Made by a program: the position numbers and the translations under genes. From VXPQ01 sp965248175 (GTDB taxonomy: Bacteria > Bacteroidota > Rhodothermia > Rhodothermales > VXPQ01), in contig OZ252093.1 of NCBI GenBank assembly GCA_965248175.1, positions 1 through 64,000 on the forward strand: 64,000 bases of DNA. The letters are read 5' to 3'. The notes under the pieces are model-generated. The model did no database searches. It worked only from the letters and a program-made list of their open reading frames with translations, and was not told where the DNA came from. Of the stretch, positions 16,769 to 25,722 are shown in pieces (within the stretch, counting starts at the first letter, position 1; every line of letters starts with the position of its first letter).

Positions 16769-17656
16769 TCAACGCAACCGCTCATTGAAAAAATCAATGG
16801 TCCTTTTCCAGGCCAGCTTGGCGGCTTCCTCGTCATAACGCGGCGTCGTGTCATTGTGGAAACCATGGTTCACATCCGGGTAGAAGTGGGCCGTATATTC
16901 TTTCTGGTGTTCCATCAATGCGGCTTCGTACGCCGGCCATCCTGCATTTACCCTCGTGTCAAGCCCTGCAAAATGAAGGGCTAACGGGGCCTTGATCGAA
17001 GGCACATCTTCCGCAGCAGGCTGCCCGCCATAGAAAGGAACCGCCGCAAGCAGCCCCGGCGCCCGCACCGCCATCATGTTGGAAATCCAGCCGCCGAAAC
17101 AGAATCCGACAACGCCCACGTTGCCGCTGCACCCGGGATGGGATTTCAGGTACTCGTAGGCCGCAATAAAATCTTCCAGCATCTCGTTGCGGTCCCGTTG
17201 CCGTTGTAAGGCCCTCCCGTCGTCGTCGTTGCCGGGATACCCGCCAAGCGGCGTTAAGGCATCCGGGGCCAGCGCGATAAAATCAGCCAGCCCCGCCCTC
17301 CTGCACACATCTTCTATGTGGGGATTGAGCCCCCGATTTTCATGCACCACCACCACACCCGGCAGCCTGGATTCGTTGCCGGTCGGCATAGACAAAAGCC
17401 CCCGCATCCTGCCTCCGCCCTTCGGCGATTCATACTCGATGTATTCCTCATCCAGACGCGGATCCCCTGCCCTTACCTGTTGCGCCGTGGCATAATTCGG
17501 AGACAGGTAATCGATAATAGCCGCGACGGTAAGCCCGCCCACGGCATACTGGGAGACCCGTTCCATGAACTCGCGACGACTGATCTTTCCATGGACATAG
17601 TTATCGAAAAGATCAAAAACCTCCTGGCCCAGCTCCCCGTTCTTAATTTTTTTCAT
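16769..17656 (-). CDS. Dienelactone hydrolase family protein, Tat-type signal
   Basis: A 295-residue alpha/beta hydrolase of the dienelactone hydrolase family. The nucleophile Cys lies in VGFCFGGW, the Asp in FAGLDTRV, and the His in VNHGFHND. GVVVVHENRGLNPHIEDVCR is the conserved oxyanion-side region. The N-terminus has KISRREFMERVSQYAVGGLT followed by a hydrophobic stretch, a twin-arginine-like export signal, so the enzyme probably works outside the cytoplasm. The natural substrate is unknown; carboxymethylenebutenolidase activity is the family default. Confidence 0.9.
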   Translation of the reverse strand: MKKIKNGELGQEVFDLFDNYVHGKISRREFMERVSQYAVGGLTVAAIIDYLSPNYATAQQVRAGDPRLDEEYIEYESPKGGGRMRGLLSMPTGNESRLPGVVVVHENRGLNPHIEDVCRRAGLADFIALAPDALTPLGGYPGNDDDGRALQRQRDRNEMLEDFIAAYEYLKSHPGCSGNVGVVGFCFGGWISNMMAVRAPGLLAAVPFYGGQPAAEDVPSIKAPLALHFAGLDTRVNAGWPAYEAALMEHQKEYTAHFYPDVNHGFHNDTTPRYDEEAAKLAWKRTIDFFNERLR

Positions 17657-17811
17657 TGGGATGCCCCTCCGTTTGGCAAGCGATAGATGATGCTCTCGCT
17701 GGACGCATCAAAAGCGGGTGTTCATATAGTCCCCATATCTGGTCCGACGAGATAAAAATTGCCGGATTCAAGACAGGCGAAACCGGAAGCTACTGTAATT
17801 CTTCGTAAAGA

Positions 17812-18449
17812 TCAAAATATTTCACGGCGTATAAACAAGCCGGCGTTAATTTTCACTTTTGGATGCGGTCCGGATTCATCGAAATTGACAGCCACCCCAA
17901 ACTGTATTCCGTGACGATCCAGCCCTGCACGAATCCATTGAAAACTTATGATATGGCTTTTTGCATCAAAAACATTGAATACCTGCAGAGAGGTATAGAG
18001 ATTGTAATTTTCATTTATCCTGGCTGCATATCTTGCTATAGAAAACATAGTATAGGAGAGATCGTTTTCAATGCTAAAGCGAAGGGGAAAAAAGGACAAA
18101 TCAATGCGATCCTACATGTATGTATTGCGGCCCGGTAGCGGGACTGAATCAAGGTTTAGTCGCGTACGAGAAGCCACCCGCAATTCGAAAATTTCTGAAT
18201 GGTTCATAAAAAAACATATTTTGCACGGCTAAATTATCCTTGCTTTTATCACTATAGTTCATTGATAGGTTATTCACGTGAAAAAAATGACCTTGGAATT
18301 CGAGTTGAATTTTTTGCTCATCACCACATTGGCCAATGCATAGCCCTGGCCAGTCATAAATTCAATGGGTATGGGTTGCGCATACGAAGATTGATCACCG
18401 TGATACCGATGGTTAAGAGACCAAAAAGCGCCATCACCAGCTTTTTCAT
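17812..18449 (-). pseudogene. Decayed outer-membrane protein gene (about 200 residues)
   Basis: Pieces in different minus-strand frames line up as one former gene. An ATG at 18449 starts MKKLVMALFGLLTIGITVIN (signal peptide). A neighbouring frame continues SSYAQPIPIEFMTGQGYALA, then a shift gives FFHVNNLSMNYSDKSKDNLA and NMFFYEPFRNFRIAGGFSYA. TGA interrupts TKP*FSPATGPQYIH, and a last shift gives RFSIENDLSYTMFSIARYAA to a final FIRREIF at 17812. That is at least three frameshifts and two in-frame stops. Alternating hydrophobic strands and the C-terminal Phe suggest a small barrel. The region is AT-rich compared with its neighbours, consistent with acquired or decaying DNA. Confidence 0.7.
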
Positions 18450-18505
18450 ACCGTATAGCCGAGGAATACGATGCATAGCAAGAACCTTCGGCTAAAAGGT
18501 AGCAA

Positions 18506-21103
18506 TTAATTTAGAAAATTGTAATTCAACTTGATCAAAAACACGTTATCCGGAAAGACATTAAATGTGTTACTGAATTGATCGTTCAGGGAATGATTGT
18601 AGGGGGAGAAATCCCAGGGGGCCAGAGGATTCAATATATCGTCTGCCCGCCGGCCATGCGTCCAGACAACGAACAGCGAAGAGCCGGGGCGGTATTCCCA
18701 GCGCAGCACGAGATTGGATTGCAGACTGCTGAATGAGAATTCGTCCCGCTTTGGATACGCGTCAAAGTCGGTCAGATGGTCCCGGTCCTGCTGAACCTGA
18801 AAACGGTCGTAGCGCCCTCTCGCTGCAAAAAGCTGGCTGTAAAGCTGCAGAGACAGCCTGGGAGTCAGCGTAAACGTACTGCGCAGCGTAATGTCTGCCG
18901 AACGCGTATCCCTCGCGCCAAATACAGATACGTAATACCGGTCTGCCTCGGCCGGATCGACGCTGGAAAGAATGGCGTCAAGGGTTCCGTCATCATCGAA
19001 GGCTACGAAATCCGTATCGGCCAAGCCAGCCGGAGAAGATGCCTCCTGCCCGATGAGCCAATCGGACCCGGAGCGCAAAAATGTTTCATTCGCGGACCAA
19101 GCCACCACATCGCTTTCCCAGGCGGCGCCTATTTCACTCGACAACGACAAACGATTGCCAACATTCCATTTCCCTTCGAGGCTAACCTCAGATTCCCTGC
19201 CCCCGTTCTCATGGAACTTCAAATCCAGGCCCGGCTCGATTTGCCAGTTGCGCCTTTCGTCGGTTTCGAACTGTCCTTGAATGCCGAAGCTTCCCGGTTG
19301 GGACCAGGGCAGCAGGCCGCGCGTCTCGTACAAATCATACCCCCCGAATGGGTTATCGTATTCAAGGCCAAACATTATTGACTGAAAACTGCGTAACGTC
19401 CAGCGAGAACTGAAATCCAGGCGCTGTCCGAGATTCAGTCCTTCCCGGTAGGAGAACTGCTGATTGAAAAAAAGACGTGCTCCGGCTCGCGAGAAAGGGC
19501 CAAAGGGGCTTCCTCCATTGATCTCGTGTTCAATTCTCGAAACCAGTGCAATAAAATTGGTCTGGCGAAGCTGACCTGCATCGTTTGGATTAAAGGCATC
19601 GCTGAATACGTCCACTCCTGTAAATCCATTCCAGATCCCCTGTCGTTTGCGCACCCATAGATTGCCGGCAAACCCGGTCTCTCCGTCGATATCCGCATCG
19701 ATCCAGTTTCTGTTCGTGAACGCGAAGAGTCCCTCGACGCCATATCGGTTTTCGAGAAACCGGAGATCCCAGTCCGCACCTGCCGCCAGGCTGCGCAAGT
19801 GATTCCCGCCCACATTAGACCCTTCGAACAGGGTTACGATGCCTCCAGCGGTCGAATAGGACCCGATTTGCTGGCTCATACGCGCGACGCCATAGCCTCG
19901 AGCAGGATTAAAATTGTTTCCCGTAGCGGCGCCCAATACGCCAAAGGAAAGGCCTGAACCCGTACGCCCGGAAAGTTTCGTAGCGCCAATAATGGGAGCA
20001 TCCGCCCCAATCCGCCGCGTGTACAGAAGTCCTCCGCGACCCACTCGAAATTCGTAGATGTTGATACCCTCCACAAAGAAGGGGCGACGCTCTTGAAAAA
20101 AGGTTTCGAACGCCGTGAGATTCAATACCGCCGGGTCGGCCTCGACCTGTCCGAAATCCGGATTGATCGTCGCATCCAGCGTAACATTCGAGCCAAGGCC
20201 AATCTTCAGGTCGCCGCCTACATCAAAGGTTCGGGTGCTTGTCAGTTTTCCTGCAACATCCTCACTTTCCAGGGTATGTAATCCGGTAACGGTATAGGGT
20301 ATTATCTGAACATTGCGCCGGGGCTTCACCTCCCGAATTCCATCCAGACGACCAAACCCGGCCACCAGGTTATCTCGCTGCGTACGCGGCACATGGGGCC
20401 ACTCGGCTTGTTCGCCGAGCCGGGGAATCCTTCGCGTGAAGTGAATACCCCATGTTTGTACGGGGGCCTCCGAGAAACGCAACATGCTATACGGAATACG
20501 CATCTCCACAGCCCATCCGTCTTCCGTCGTGCGTATATCCGAGTACCATACGGCATCCCAGGAAGGATCCATACCGCGGGGCACATTGGAATTACCGCCT
20601 CCACTCCCCGGCGGGCCACCTCCGCCGGTTCCTGCCCGGAGCGCATCGAATTGCACACCGGCCGCACTCACGCCAAAGACATAGGCAGTGCGCCTGTCGA
20701 AATAGGCGTCCACAGCCACCAGAAACCAGTCTGCCCGGTTGAAATCGTCACGCCGCCCCAACGCCTTTTCAATAGCACCCGGCTCATCGTCATGGAGCAA
20801 AGCCCCAACGTAGAGGTTGTTCGCACCATACAAGACACGAACTTCCGTTTTTTGAGACGCCGGCGCGCCGTCAACAGGTTCATATTGCCTGAAACCGGAT
20901 ATGGCGATGGCCTGTTGCCAGACCTCTTCGTCAAGTACGCCGTCGAGAACGACCGCATCCCCAACAAACAGGGCTTGCATGACGCCATTATCGTCCCGAT
21001 CGCCAGGCGACGCCTCGTGCGTCTGGGCCGAGGCCTCGAAAACAGGCGGCATGACGCATGCGGCAAGCGTGCCTGCAGCGATGAGCATCGCGGATCGTAG
21101 CAC
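18506..21103 (-). CDS. DUF5916 outer-membrane protein with CBM9-like N-terminal domain
   Basis: An 865-residue exported protein. A signal peptide (LIAAGTLAACVMPPVFEASA) is followed at about residues 50-230 by a CBM9-like fold (VVLDGVLDEEVWQQA, DWFLVAVDAYFDRRTAYVFG, WAVEMRIPYSMLRF). The rest is the DUF5916 region (INPDFGQVEADPAVLNLTAF, ERRPFFVEGINIYEF), which reads as a long beta-barrel ending in NYNFLN. DUF5916 proteins are common in Bacteroidota/Rhodothermota; their ligand is not established. A paralogue lies at 28387-30762. A Gly-rich insertion (GGGGPPGSGGGNSN) interrupts the CBM-like domain. Confidence 0.85.
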   Translation of the reverse strand: MLRSAMLIAAGTLAACVMPPVFEASAQTHEASPGDRDDNGVMQALFVGDAVVLDGVLDEEVWQQAIAISGFRQYEPVDGAPASQKTEVRVLYGANNLYVGALLHDDEPGAIEKALGRRDDFNRADWFLVAVDAYFDRRTAYVFGVSAAGVQFDALRAGTGGGGPPGSGGGNSNVPRGMDPSWDAVWYSDIRTTEDGWAVEMRIPYSMLRFSEAPVQTWGIHFTRRIPRLGEQAEWPHVPRTQRDNLVAGFGRLDGIREVKPRRNVQIIPYTVTGLHTLESEDVAGKLTSTRTFDVGGDLKIGLGSNVTLDATINPDFGQVEADPAVLNLTAFETFFQERRPFFVEGINIYEFRVGRGGLLYTRRIGADAPIIGATKLSGRTGSGLSFGVLGAATGNNFNPARGYGVARMSQQIGSYSTAGGIVTLFEGSNVGGNHLRSLAAGADWDLRFLENRYGVEGLFAFTNRNWIDADIDGETGFAGNLWVRKRQGIWNGFTGVDVFSDAFNPNDAGQLRQTNFIALVSRIEHEINGGSPFGPFSRAGARLFFNQQFSYREGLNLGQRLDFSSRWTLRSFQSIMFGLEYDNPFGGYDLYETRGLLPWSQPGSFGIQGQFETDERRNWQIEPGLDLKFHENGGRESEVSLEGKWNVGNRLSLSSEIGAAWESDVVAWSANETFLRSGSDWLIGQEASSPAGLADTDFVAFDDDGTLDAILSSVDPAEADRYYVSVFGARDTRSADITLRSTFTLTPRLSLQLYSQLFAARGRYDRFQVQQDRDHLTDFDAYPKRDEFSFSSLQSNLVLRWEYRPGSSLFVVWTHGRRADDILNPLAPWDFSPYNHSLNDQFSNTFNVFPDNVFLIKLNYNFLN

Positions 21104-21293
21104 AACAGCGATATGCTTTAGGCGTGTGGGTGAGCTTGTTCAAAGGAACGTCGGACAATACCACCTGCAGTCCGGATTCCCGACAAGAAGATATTAAGGA
21201 ACATACATATAAGACCTGCAGAACGGGAAATTCATTCCATGAACATTTCCGGCATTTTTCCGGAACGCTGCCGCAGGCTCTTGCGTGTTTGCC

Positions 21294-21385
21294 AGAGGTG
21301 GTTCGGTTTGATTGGATCGGAACAAGGTCGCAACACTACACCTTAAATTCCGACAAAATCTGTCCAATCAAACCGAACCACCTCT
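21294..21385. repeat. 92-bp palindromic miniature element (MITE-like) related to IS3 right end
   Basis: Starts AGAGGTGGTTCGGTTTGATT and ends with its exact reverse complement, a 23-bp perfect terminal inverted repeat. The interior (GAACAAGGTCGCAACACTAC and following) matches the right ends of the three IS3 copies at 40150-40236, 41625-41708 and 45575-45657. No ORF. It interrupts the IS481-like remnant that follows. Confidence 0.7.
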
Positions 21386-21872
21386 GTGGGCAAGGTCTAC
21401 GTGCAGGTTGTCGTCGACGCCTTCCGCTCTATGCCAAGGTCTATACCTCGGAAGATGCCCGTCACCGCCGCCGAGCTGCTCTACGACCGGGTGCTGCCCT
21501 TCTACGAAGCCCTCGGAGTTCAGGTCAAGGCCGTACTGCCGACAACCGGCCGAGAGTTCTGCGGACGGCCCTAGGACCAATGGCTTCGTCGAGCGCACGG
21601 ACCGCACCTTGCTCGACGAATGCTTCCGAATCAAGGACCGAAGGACATGGTACAATACACCCGAGGAGATTCAGCGGGACCTTGACGAGCACCTCTCGTT
21701 CTACAACCTCAAGCGCAGCCACCAAAGCTACCGCCTCAAGGGCCGCATACCGGCTCAGGCGCTACGCGATGCCGTCGGAAGAGGAAACTGCCACCCGTCG
21801 TTCCAATGCAGCAAAAAGAGACCTCAAATCAGGCCGCCTGATCACGCGCCGGAGACCCCAAGTGTCAGGTAA
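21386..21872 (+). pseudogene. Degenerate IS481-type transposase remnant
   Basis: Fragments of an rve-type transposase in shifted frames: KVYVQVVVDAF (first Asp strand), PVTAAELLYDRVLPFYEALG, VQVKAVLPTTGREFCGRP where TDNGREF is expected, then another frame with RTNGFVERTDRTLLDECFRI and YNLKRSHQSYRLKGR. The 5' part is missing at the palindromic element, and the central part is deleted. Not functional. Confidence 0.65.
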
Positions 21873-21977
21873 ATACTAAACTTGTACATTAATACTGTAT
21901 TCCATGCCAGCTATCAAGAGTCTCTTTAGCCCAATTAAGAGGGAATTACAAAGAATGCTTGACAAGAGCGATTACCG

Positions 21978-22127
21978 TCAAGGCTTCGCCGGTTTGATCC
22001 CGGGCTTGCGGTCGGCATGGTCGAAGATCGCCCGTGCCATGTTCTCCGGCATCTCCATTGTTACAACGCGCTCGCCTTCGGCGGGCTTGGGCTGTTCCTG
22101 AACAGGGGGTTGTCGTTTGTCGGTCAT
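21978..22127 (-). CDS. Small passenger ORF in IS1595 copy
   Basis: A 49-residue ORF after the transposase gene, same strand: it starts MTDKRQPPVQEQPKP and ends in a basic tail GIKPAKP. Pro/Glu-rich beginning, then a short amphipathic helix (PENMARAIFDHADRK). No family recognised. The related element at 35754-37029 also has a small ORF in this position, so it may be a real accessory gene. Confidence 0.35.
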   Translation of the reverse strand: MTDKRQPPVQEQPKPAEGERVVTMEMPENMARAIFDHADRKPGIKPAKP

Positions 22128-22290
22128 GGCCTATCGTGGTTTCGATCCAACCGGGAAGGTCTTCGATCGGAAGCATATCGGCTAATAATTTCTTTGTGAG
22201 CCTGGACGTGGTGGATTGCCCCTTGCCATACGGACTAACTTCCCTCGCCCTCCTTCGGCAATTCCTGACTAACAAGTTGCGCGTATGCCA

Positions 22291-23238
22291 TTACGCTATG
22301 AGTTCGTGATACTTGATACGTCTTCCTTCCATGCTCCGGGCCATGACTTCCATCTGCTCCAGTGTGTCGAGGCCACGGAAGTTATGGCGGGCGGCGAACT
22401 CGGTAATGTAGCGGTGCAAGTGCTTCCGGCTCATCTTGTGGAACGTACCGTGATACCCGCGCTTCAAGAGCGCCCAGAACGATTCGATCCCGTTTGTATG
22501 GGCCTGTCCGTTCACGTATTCGGATACGGAGTGCCTCACCGTCTCATGCTCGTACACTTCCTTCAGGCTCCGGTATGCCCTGTGATCGTCCGTGTAGACC
22601 GTTTCCCCGGCCTCTACGTTCTCATGGACGAATCCGGCGAGCGTTTCGCCCGGTTCCCAACCTAACGGGCGGGCCGCGATCTTACCGCCCCGCTCTTTCG
22701 CACCCATGACGGTTGCTTTGCCCGACGTGCCGCCGCCCACATGGAGTTTCTTACTGGCATGCTTGTTTGATTCCTTCCCGCCAAGACAGGTTTCATCCAC
22801 CTCGACGATTCCCGTCAGTTTGTTTGTCCCCAACGGCAACCCTTCGCGTAGACGCTGCGCCATGAACCACGCGGTCGGTTGCGAGATGCCCAAATCCCTA
22901 TGCAATTTCATGCTCGACACACCTTTCAGGTTCGTAGCCATGAGGTACATGCCGAATGCCCATGTACGCAAGCCGAGGTTGGAATCGGCCATGACGGTTG
23001 CGGTCTTCAAACTGAAGTAGGAACGACAGTCCTTACACCAGAAAGGCATAGGCTTGCGGCTTTTGACGCGACGGGTATTCATGCACCCGCACTTCGGGCA
23101 AGCGCGTTCGCCGTCCGGCCAACGCTGGGCCTCGAACCAGCGTTCCACCGCCTCTTCGTCCGGAAACATTTGCAACAGAGCAAACAGCGTGATTCCATTC
23201 CTTTCTGATCTACCGGGCGCCTTGTGCATTGTCCTCAT
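22291..23238 (-). CDS. IS1595 family transposase
   Basis: An ISXO2-like DDE transposase. An N-terminal zinc ribbon (CPKCGCMNTRR ... FWCKDC) is followed by a helical domain and the catalytic core VEVDETCLGG, TVYTDDHRAY and NGIESFWALLKR (Asp, Asp, Glu/Asn-type). I chose the ATG at 23238 (MRTMHKAPGRS); homologous copies here begin with the equivalent of HKAPGR, so 23229 is also possible. The gene appears intact. Confidence 0.9.
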   Translation of the reverse strand: MRTMHKAPGRSERNGITLFALLQMFPDEEAVERWFEAQRWPDGERACPKCGCMNTRRVKSRKPMPFWCKDCRSYFSLKTATVMADSNLGLRTWAFGMYLMATNLKGVSSMKLHRDLGISQPTAWFMAQRLREGLPLGTNKLTGIVEVDETCLGGKESNKHASKKLHVGGGTSGKATVMGAKERGGKIAARPLGWEPGETLAGFVHENVEAGETVYTDDHRAYRSLKEVYEHETVRHSVSEYVNGQAHTNGIESFWALLKRGYHGTFHKMSRKHLHRYITEFAARHNFRGLDTLEQMEVMARSMEGRRIKYHELIA

Positions 23239-23293
23239 CCGTCTGTGATTGCAACTACCCGTAATATAACATTTCAGGCCTGTCAAGCATTCT

Positions 23294-24058
23294 TTATAAG
23301 TCCCAATTAAGATGACTTAATCCCATACGATCCGAAAAACGTTGTACTATAGGAATAATATCAACCACCATCTCCCTGAGATCGGAATCGCCTAAATCGG
23401 AAGCAAGAAACATGGCGTACAGATACGCGGAATCAGGATCGTCAACGGGATACGTATAATCGGAAGGAAGTGAAAGGTATTTAACCGTAATCTGCTTCAC
23501 CTGAGCACGTACATCCGGATTAAACTCTCCCCATTCCCTAAGAGCCGCTGAAAACATCGAAAGCACTCCGGAAGCCTGGCTATCCGTAAGATCGGAAGTC
23601 GTCGCGTATTCGACAAGATACGGAATGATCGAAGGGCCGAATTCGAGCAGCCCGCTTTGAGGCGTATTTCCCATATGAGCAACGTTCATAAGAAGCGGAA
23701 TAGATTCGGGATCCTGAAGAGAAATCACCGCTTCGGAAAGGCGAAAAAGATATTCCTCGGAAGGAGACTCGAACGTTTCTCCCGCTTTGATTCGCTCCGA
23801 GCGCTCAATCTCGTTACGTAGCGCCGTCGTAAGAGCTGCTTTGACCTGATTAGAAGCAACGTTCTTGAGTTCTGCATCTCCAATTTGCTCAAGAAGATCG
23901 TACAGGCCCTCTTCAGCCTCATGAGAATTCAAACTCTCTAGACGAACCGCAATCGCAGACTGAGCCGAAACGGAAAGCTGCACGTTCTGAGAAGTAGACG
24001 GCAGGACGACGAAAAGAGAAACAAATGAAAGAACGAGTACGAGACGAAAGCGGTTCAT
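23294..24058 (-). CDS. Secreted helical-repeat protein, 3' end cut by IS1595
   Basis: A 254-residue protein with a signal peptide (LVLVLSFVSLFVVLPSTSQ). The mature part is largely helical with HEAT/ARM-like phasing (EEGLYDLLEQIGDAELKNVA, EYLFRLSEAVISLQDPESIP, LMNVAHMGNTPQSGLLEFGP). No family is firmly recognised. The last residues (NWDL) and stop come from the IS. Left of the IS the original frame continues ...LNWAKETLDSWHGIQY and stops at 21889, so about 14 native residues were replaced by 4. It starts 33 bp after the M15 lipoprotein gene on the same strand and probably forms an operon with it. An immunity or accessory role for that enzyme is possible. Confidence 0.7.
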   Translation of the reverse strand: MNRFRLVLVLSFVSLFVVLPSTSQNVQLSVSAQSAIAVRLESLNSHEAEEGLYDLLEQIGDAELKNVASNQVKAALTTALRNEIERSERIKAGETFESPSEEYLFRLSEAVISLQDPESIPLLMNVAHMGNTPQSGLLEFGPSIIPYLVEYATTSDLTDSQASGVLSMFSAALREWGEFNPDVRAQVKQITVKYLSLPSDYTYPVDDPDSAYLYAMFLASDLGDSDLREMVVDIIPIVQRFSDRMGLSHLNWDL

Positions 24059-24090
24059 GGATATAGGGAGTTAGGTTCGAGGGAAACGAC

Positions 24091-25481
24091 TTAATCACTC
24101 CAGGGAAGAGGTCGGGAGGGACCCCAATCAACATGCACATGGTTACGATCAGAATAAGCATACTTAGACCAACCAGCGCCCATGACCCTAACGGCGCGAA
24201 CGGCAATATCTCTTTTAAAGACTTGAGTCCATCTATTCGATTCCCCTGCAGGAGGATTAAGGTCAGCAGCAGTACCATATTTATGTTGACTATATATAGA
24301 TTCACTTACTTTACTATTACCAACAGGACAACGATATGCAGAGGTAATATAAAAATTCATTCCAAAATAATCCTGCAATTCATAAAAATTACCTCTTAAC
24401 GTAGGAGAAATATAAGCAAATCTATTATGTTTACTCTCATATCCTTTCGAACCAACTACCCATTTCGGATCTACTCTTTTAAATTTAGAGCATGTCCAAT
24501 TTCCTTGATCGCTAATATTATATTCATCCACAAGATCACATTGCTCTCGATTTGAACAAGAACAATTATCTTGGTCCGCCCCTTCTGGATCACTGCCATC
24601 ATCGTCACTGCCATCATCGTCACTGCCACCACCGCCGACGCCGCCACTACCACTACCACCACCACCAGTATCAACAGGAGCAGGGGGACAATATATTGCC
24701 GTACAAATAAGCATATACTGTTTACTACAATCATCAATAGGAACGTCTCCTACACAAATATAGCCGAAATTACTTACATAACAAGATGCACCACAAATAT
24801 CATTAGTATTATAATTCTTTGAAATCGAAGTATTTAAAACAAGTTTACCCAAGCTGCCAGAAGCAACCTCTTTTTTAACTAACTTTACCGAAAGTTCAAG
24901 AGGAATATGACCCGGACGATAAAGAAAAGCATCGACCGCTTCGAATCGAGTAGTATACCGGGATACGGTCATTTCGACGTCCCCGAAATCCTTCGCGAGA
25001 TACTGTCTGGCGTACGTACCGAACCCGTCTTTCGACAATGCGTCCCGACTGGAAAAAATAACGACGTTGCCGGTTTCGACGTCTCCGGAAGAATCCAGAT
25101 CGAAAAGGATCGTACGTACGTGATACATGGTCGTATCGTACTTCTCGTCGGTATACGACCCAAGAGTGGTTACCATCGTACGGTCTCCATCCTTGCGAGA
25201 CAGCATAACCGCCTGGTTCCAGTCAGGCGGGTATTTCTCCACGAACGAAGCGATCGAAAGCAAATCCTCGTCGCCGGACGTATTCGCCAGATGCTCCGAA
25301 AGCGCAAGCTGCGTTTGTTCCTCGTACCAGGCCCGGACCTTGGCTACTGGAGTGCTGACAGAGGACAAGTCGTCCAGTGAAGAGAAATCCGCTCGGAATC
25401 ACAACTCGAAAGCAGGAAGGCGCCGAGAAACAAGCCGGCGACGACAGGAAGAACGCCAAAGCGAAACGTGCGGATACTCAT
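24091..25481 (-). CDS. Lipoprotein with C-terminal M15 (D-Ala-D-Ala carboxypeptidase-type) domain, N-terminal frameshift
   Basis: The uninterrupted frame is 24091-25368 (425 residues). Upstream, another frame from the ATG at 25481 encodes a lipoprotein signal (RFGVLPVVAGLFLGAFLLSSC), and a one-base shift near 25390-25400 would join them. The mature N-terminal domain (about residues 1-190) is unrecognised. A Cys-rich segment and a Gly/Ser/Asp linker follow (about 230-270). The C-terminus is an M15 peptidase: SAYRCPVGN, zinc motif SxHxxGxAxD as SQHKYGTAAD, and HVHVDWG. The substrate would be peptidoglycan peptide stems. The first third is GC-rich, but the linker and peptidase domain (about 24130-24900) are strongly AT-rich, so the gene looks chimeric. 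Confidence 0.75.
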
Positions 25482-25560
25482 GGCAAGCGAAGTAGAGAGT
25501 ATGGAAGAACGACAGCGGCCAATCTACACACAGGCCCGGAGATTGTCAAGACTTCCGCAG

Positions 25561-25716
25561 GGCGGTGTCCTGAAAACTGTGTAAGTGGTCATCCGTACAC
25601 ATAGTTTCACAAGGAGGTGAAACCGATGATCGAACTTACAGACAGGCAGCAGGAGCTTCTGGACGAATTGCCGGAGGATTTCAAGGGACACGCCCGGGAC
25701 GGTCGCATACATAACG
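25561..25716 (+). mobile_element. IS256-family left-end fragment
   Basis: Begins GGCGGTGTCCTGAAAACTGT, the same end as the full element 162 bp further on, and keeps the ribosome site and the first codons of the transposase (MIELTDRQQELLDELPEDFK) before breaking off. A solo 5' relic next to an intact copy. Confidence 0.8.
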
Positions 25717-25722
25717 TGATGC

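Larger units (their letters stand above)
21941..23304 (-). mobile_element. IS1595-family (ISXO2-like) insertion sequence, 1,364 bp
   Basis: Terminal repeats GGGAATTACAAAGAATGCTT (left) and the complement of GGGACTTATAAAGAATGCTT (right) match over about 24 bp with two differences. An exact 8-bp target duplication, AATTAAGA, lies at 21933-21940 and 23305-23312, the size known for IS1595. It is inserted close to the 3' end of the gene at 23294-24058. The fresh duplication suggests recent insertion. Confidence 0.92.

Noticed and set aside
21294..21385. tRNA- or riboswitch-like structure in the palindrome
   Set aside because: The symmetry is fully explained as transposon terminal repeats shared with the IS3 right ends.
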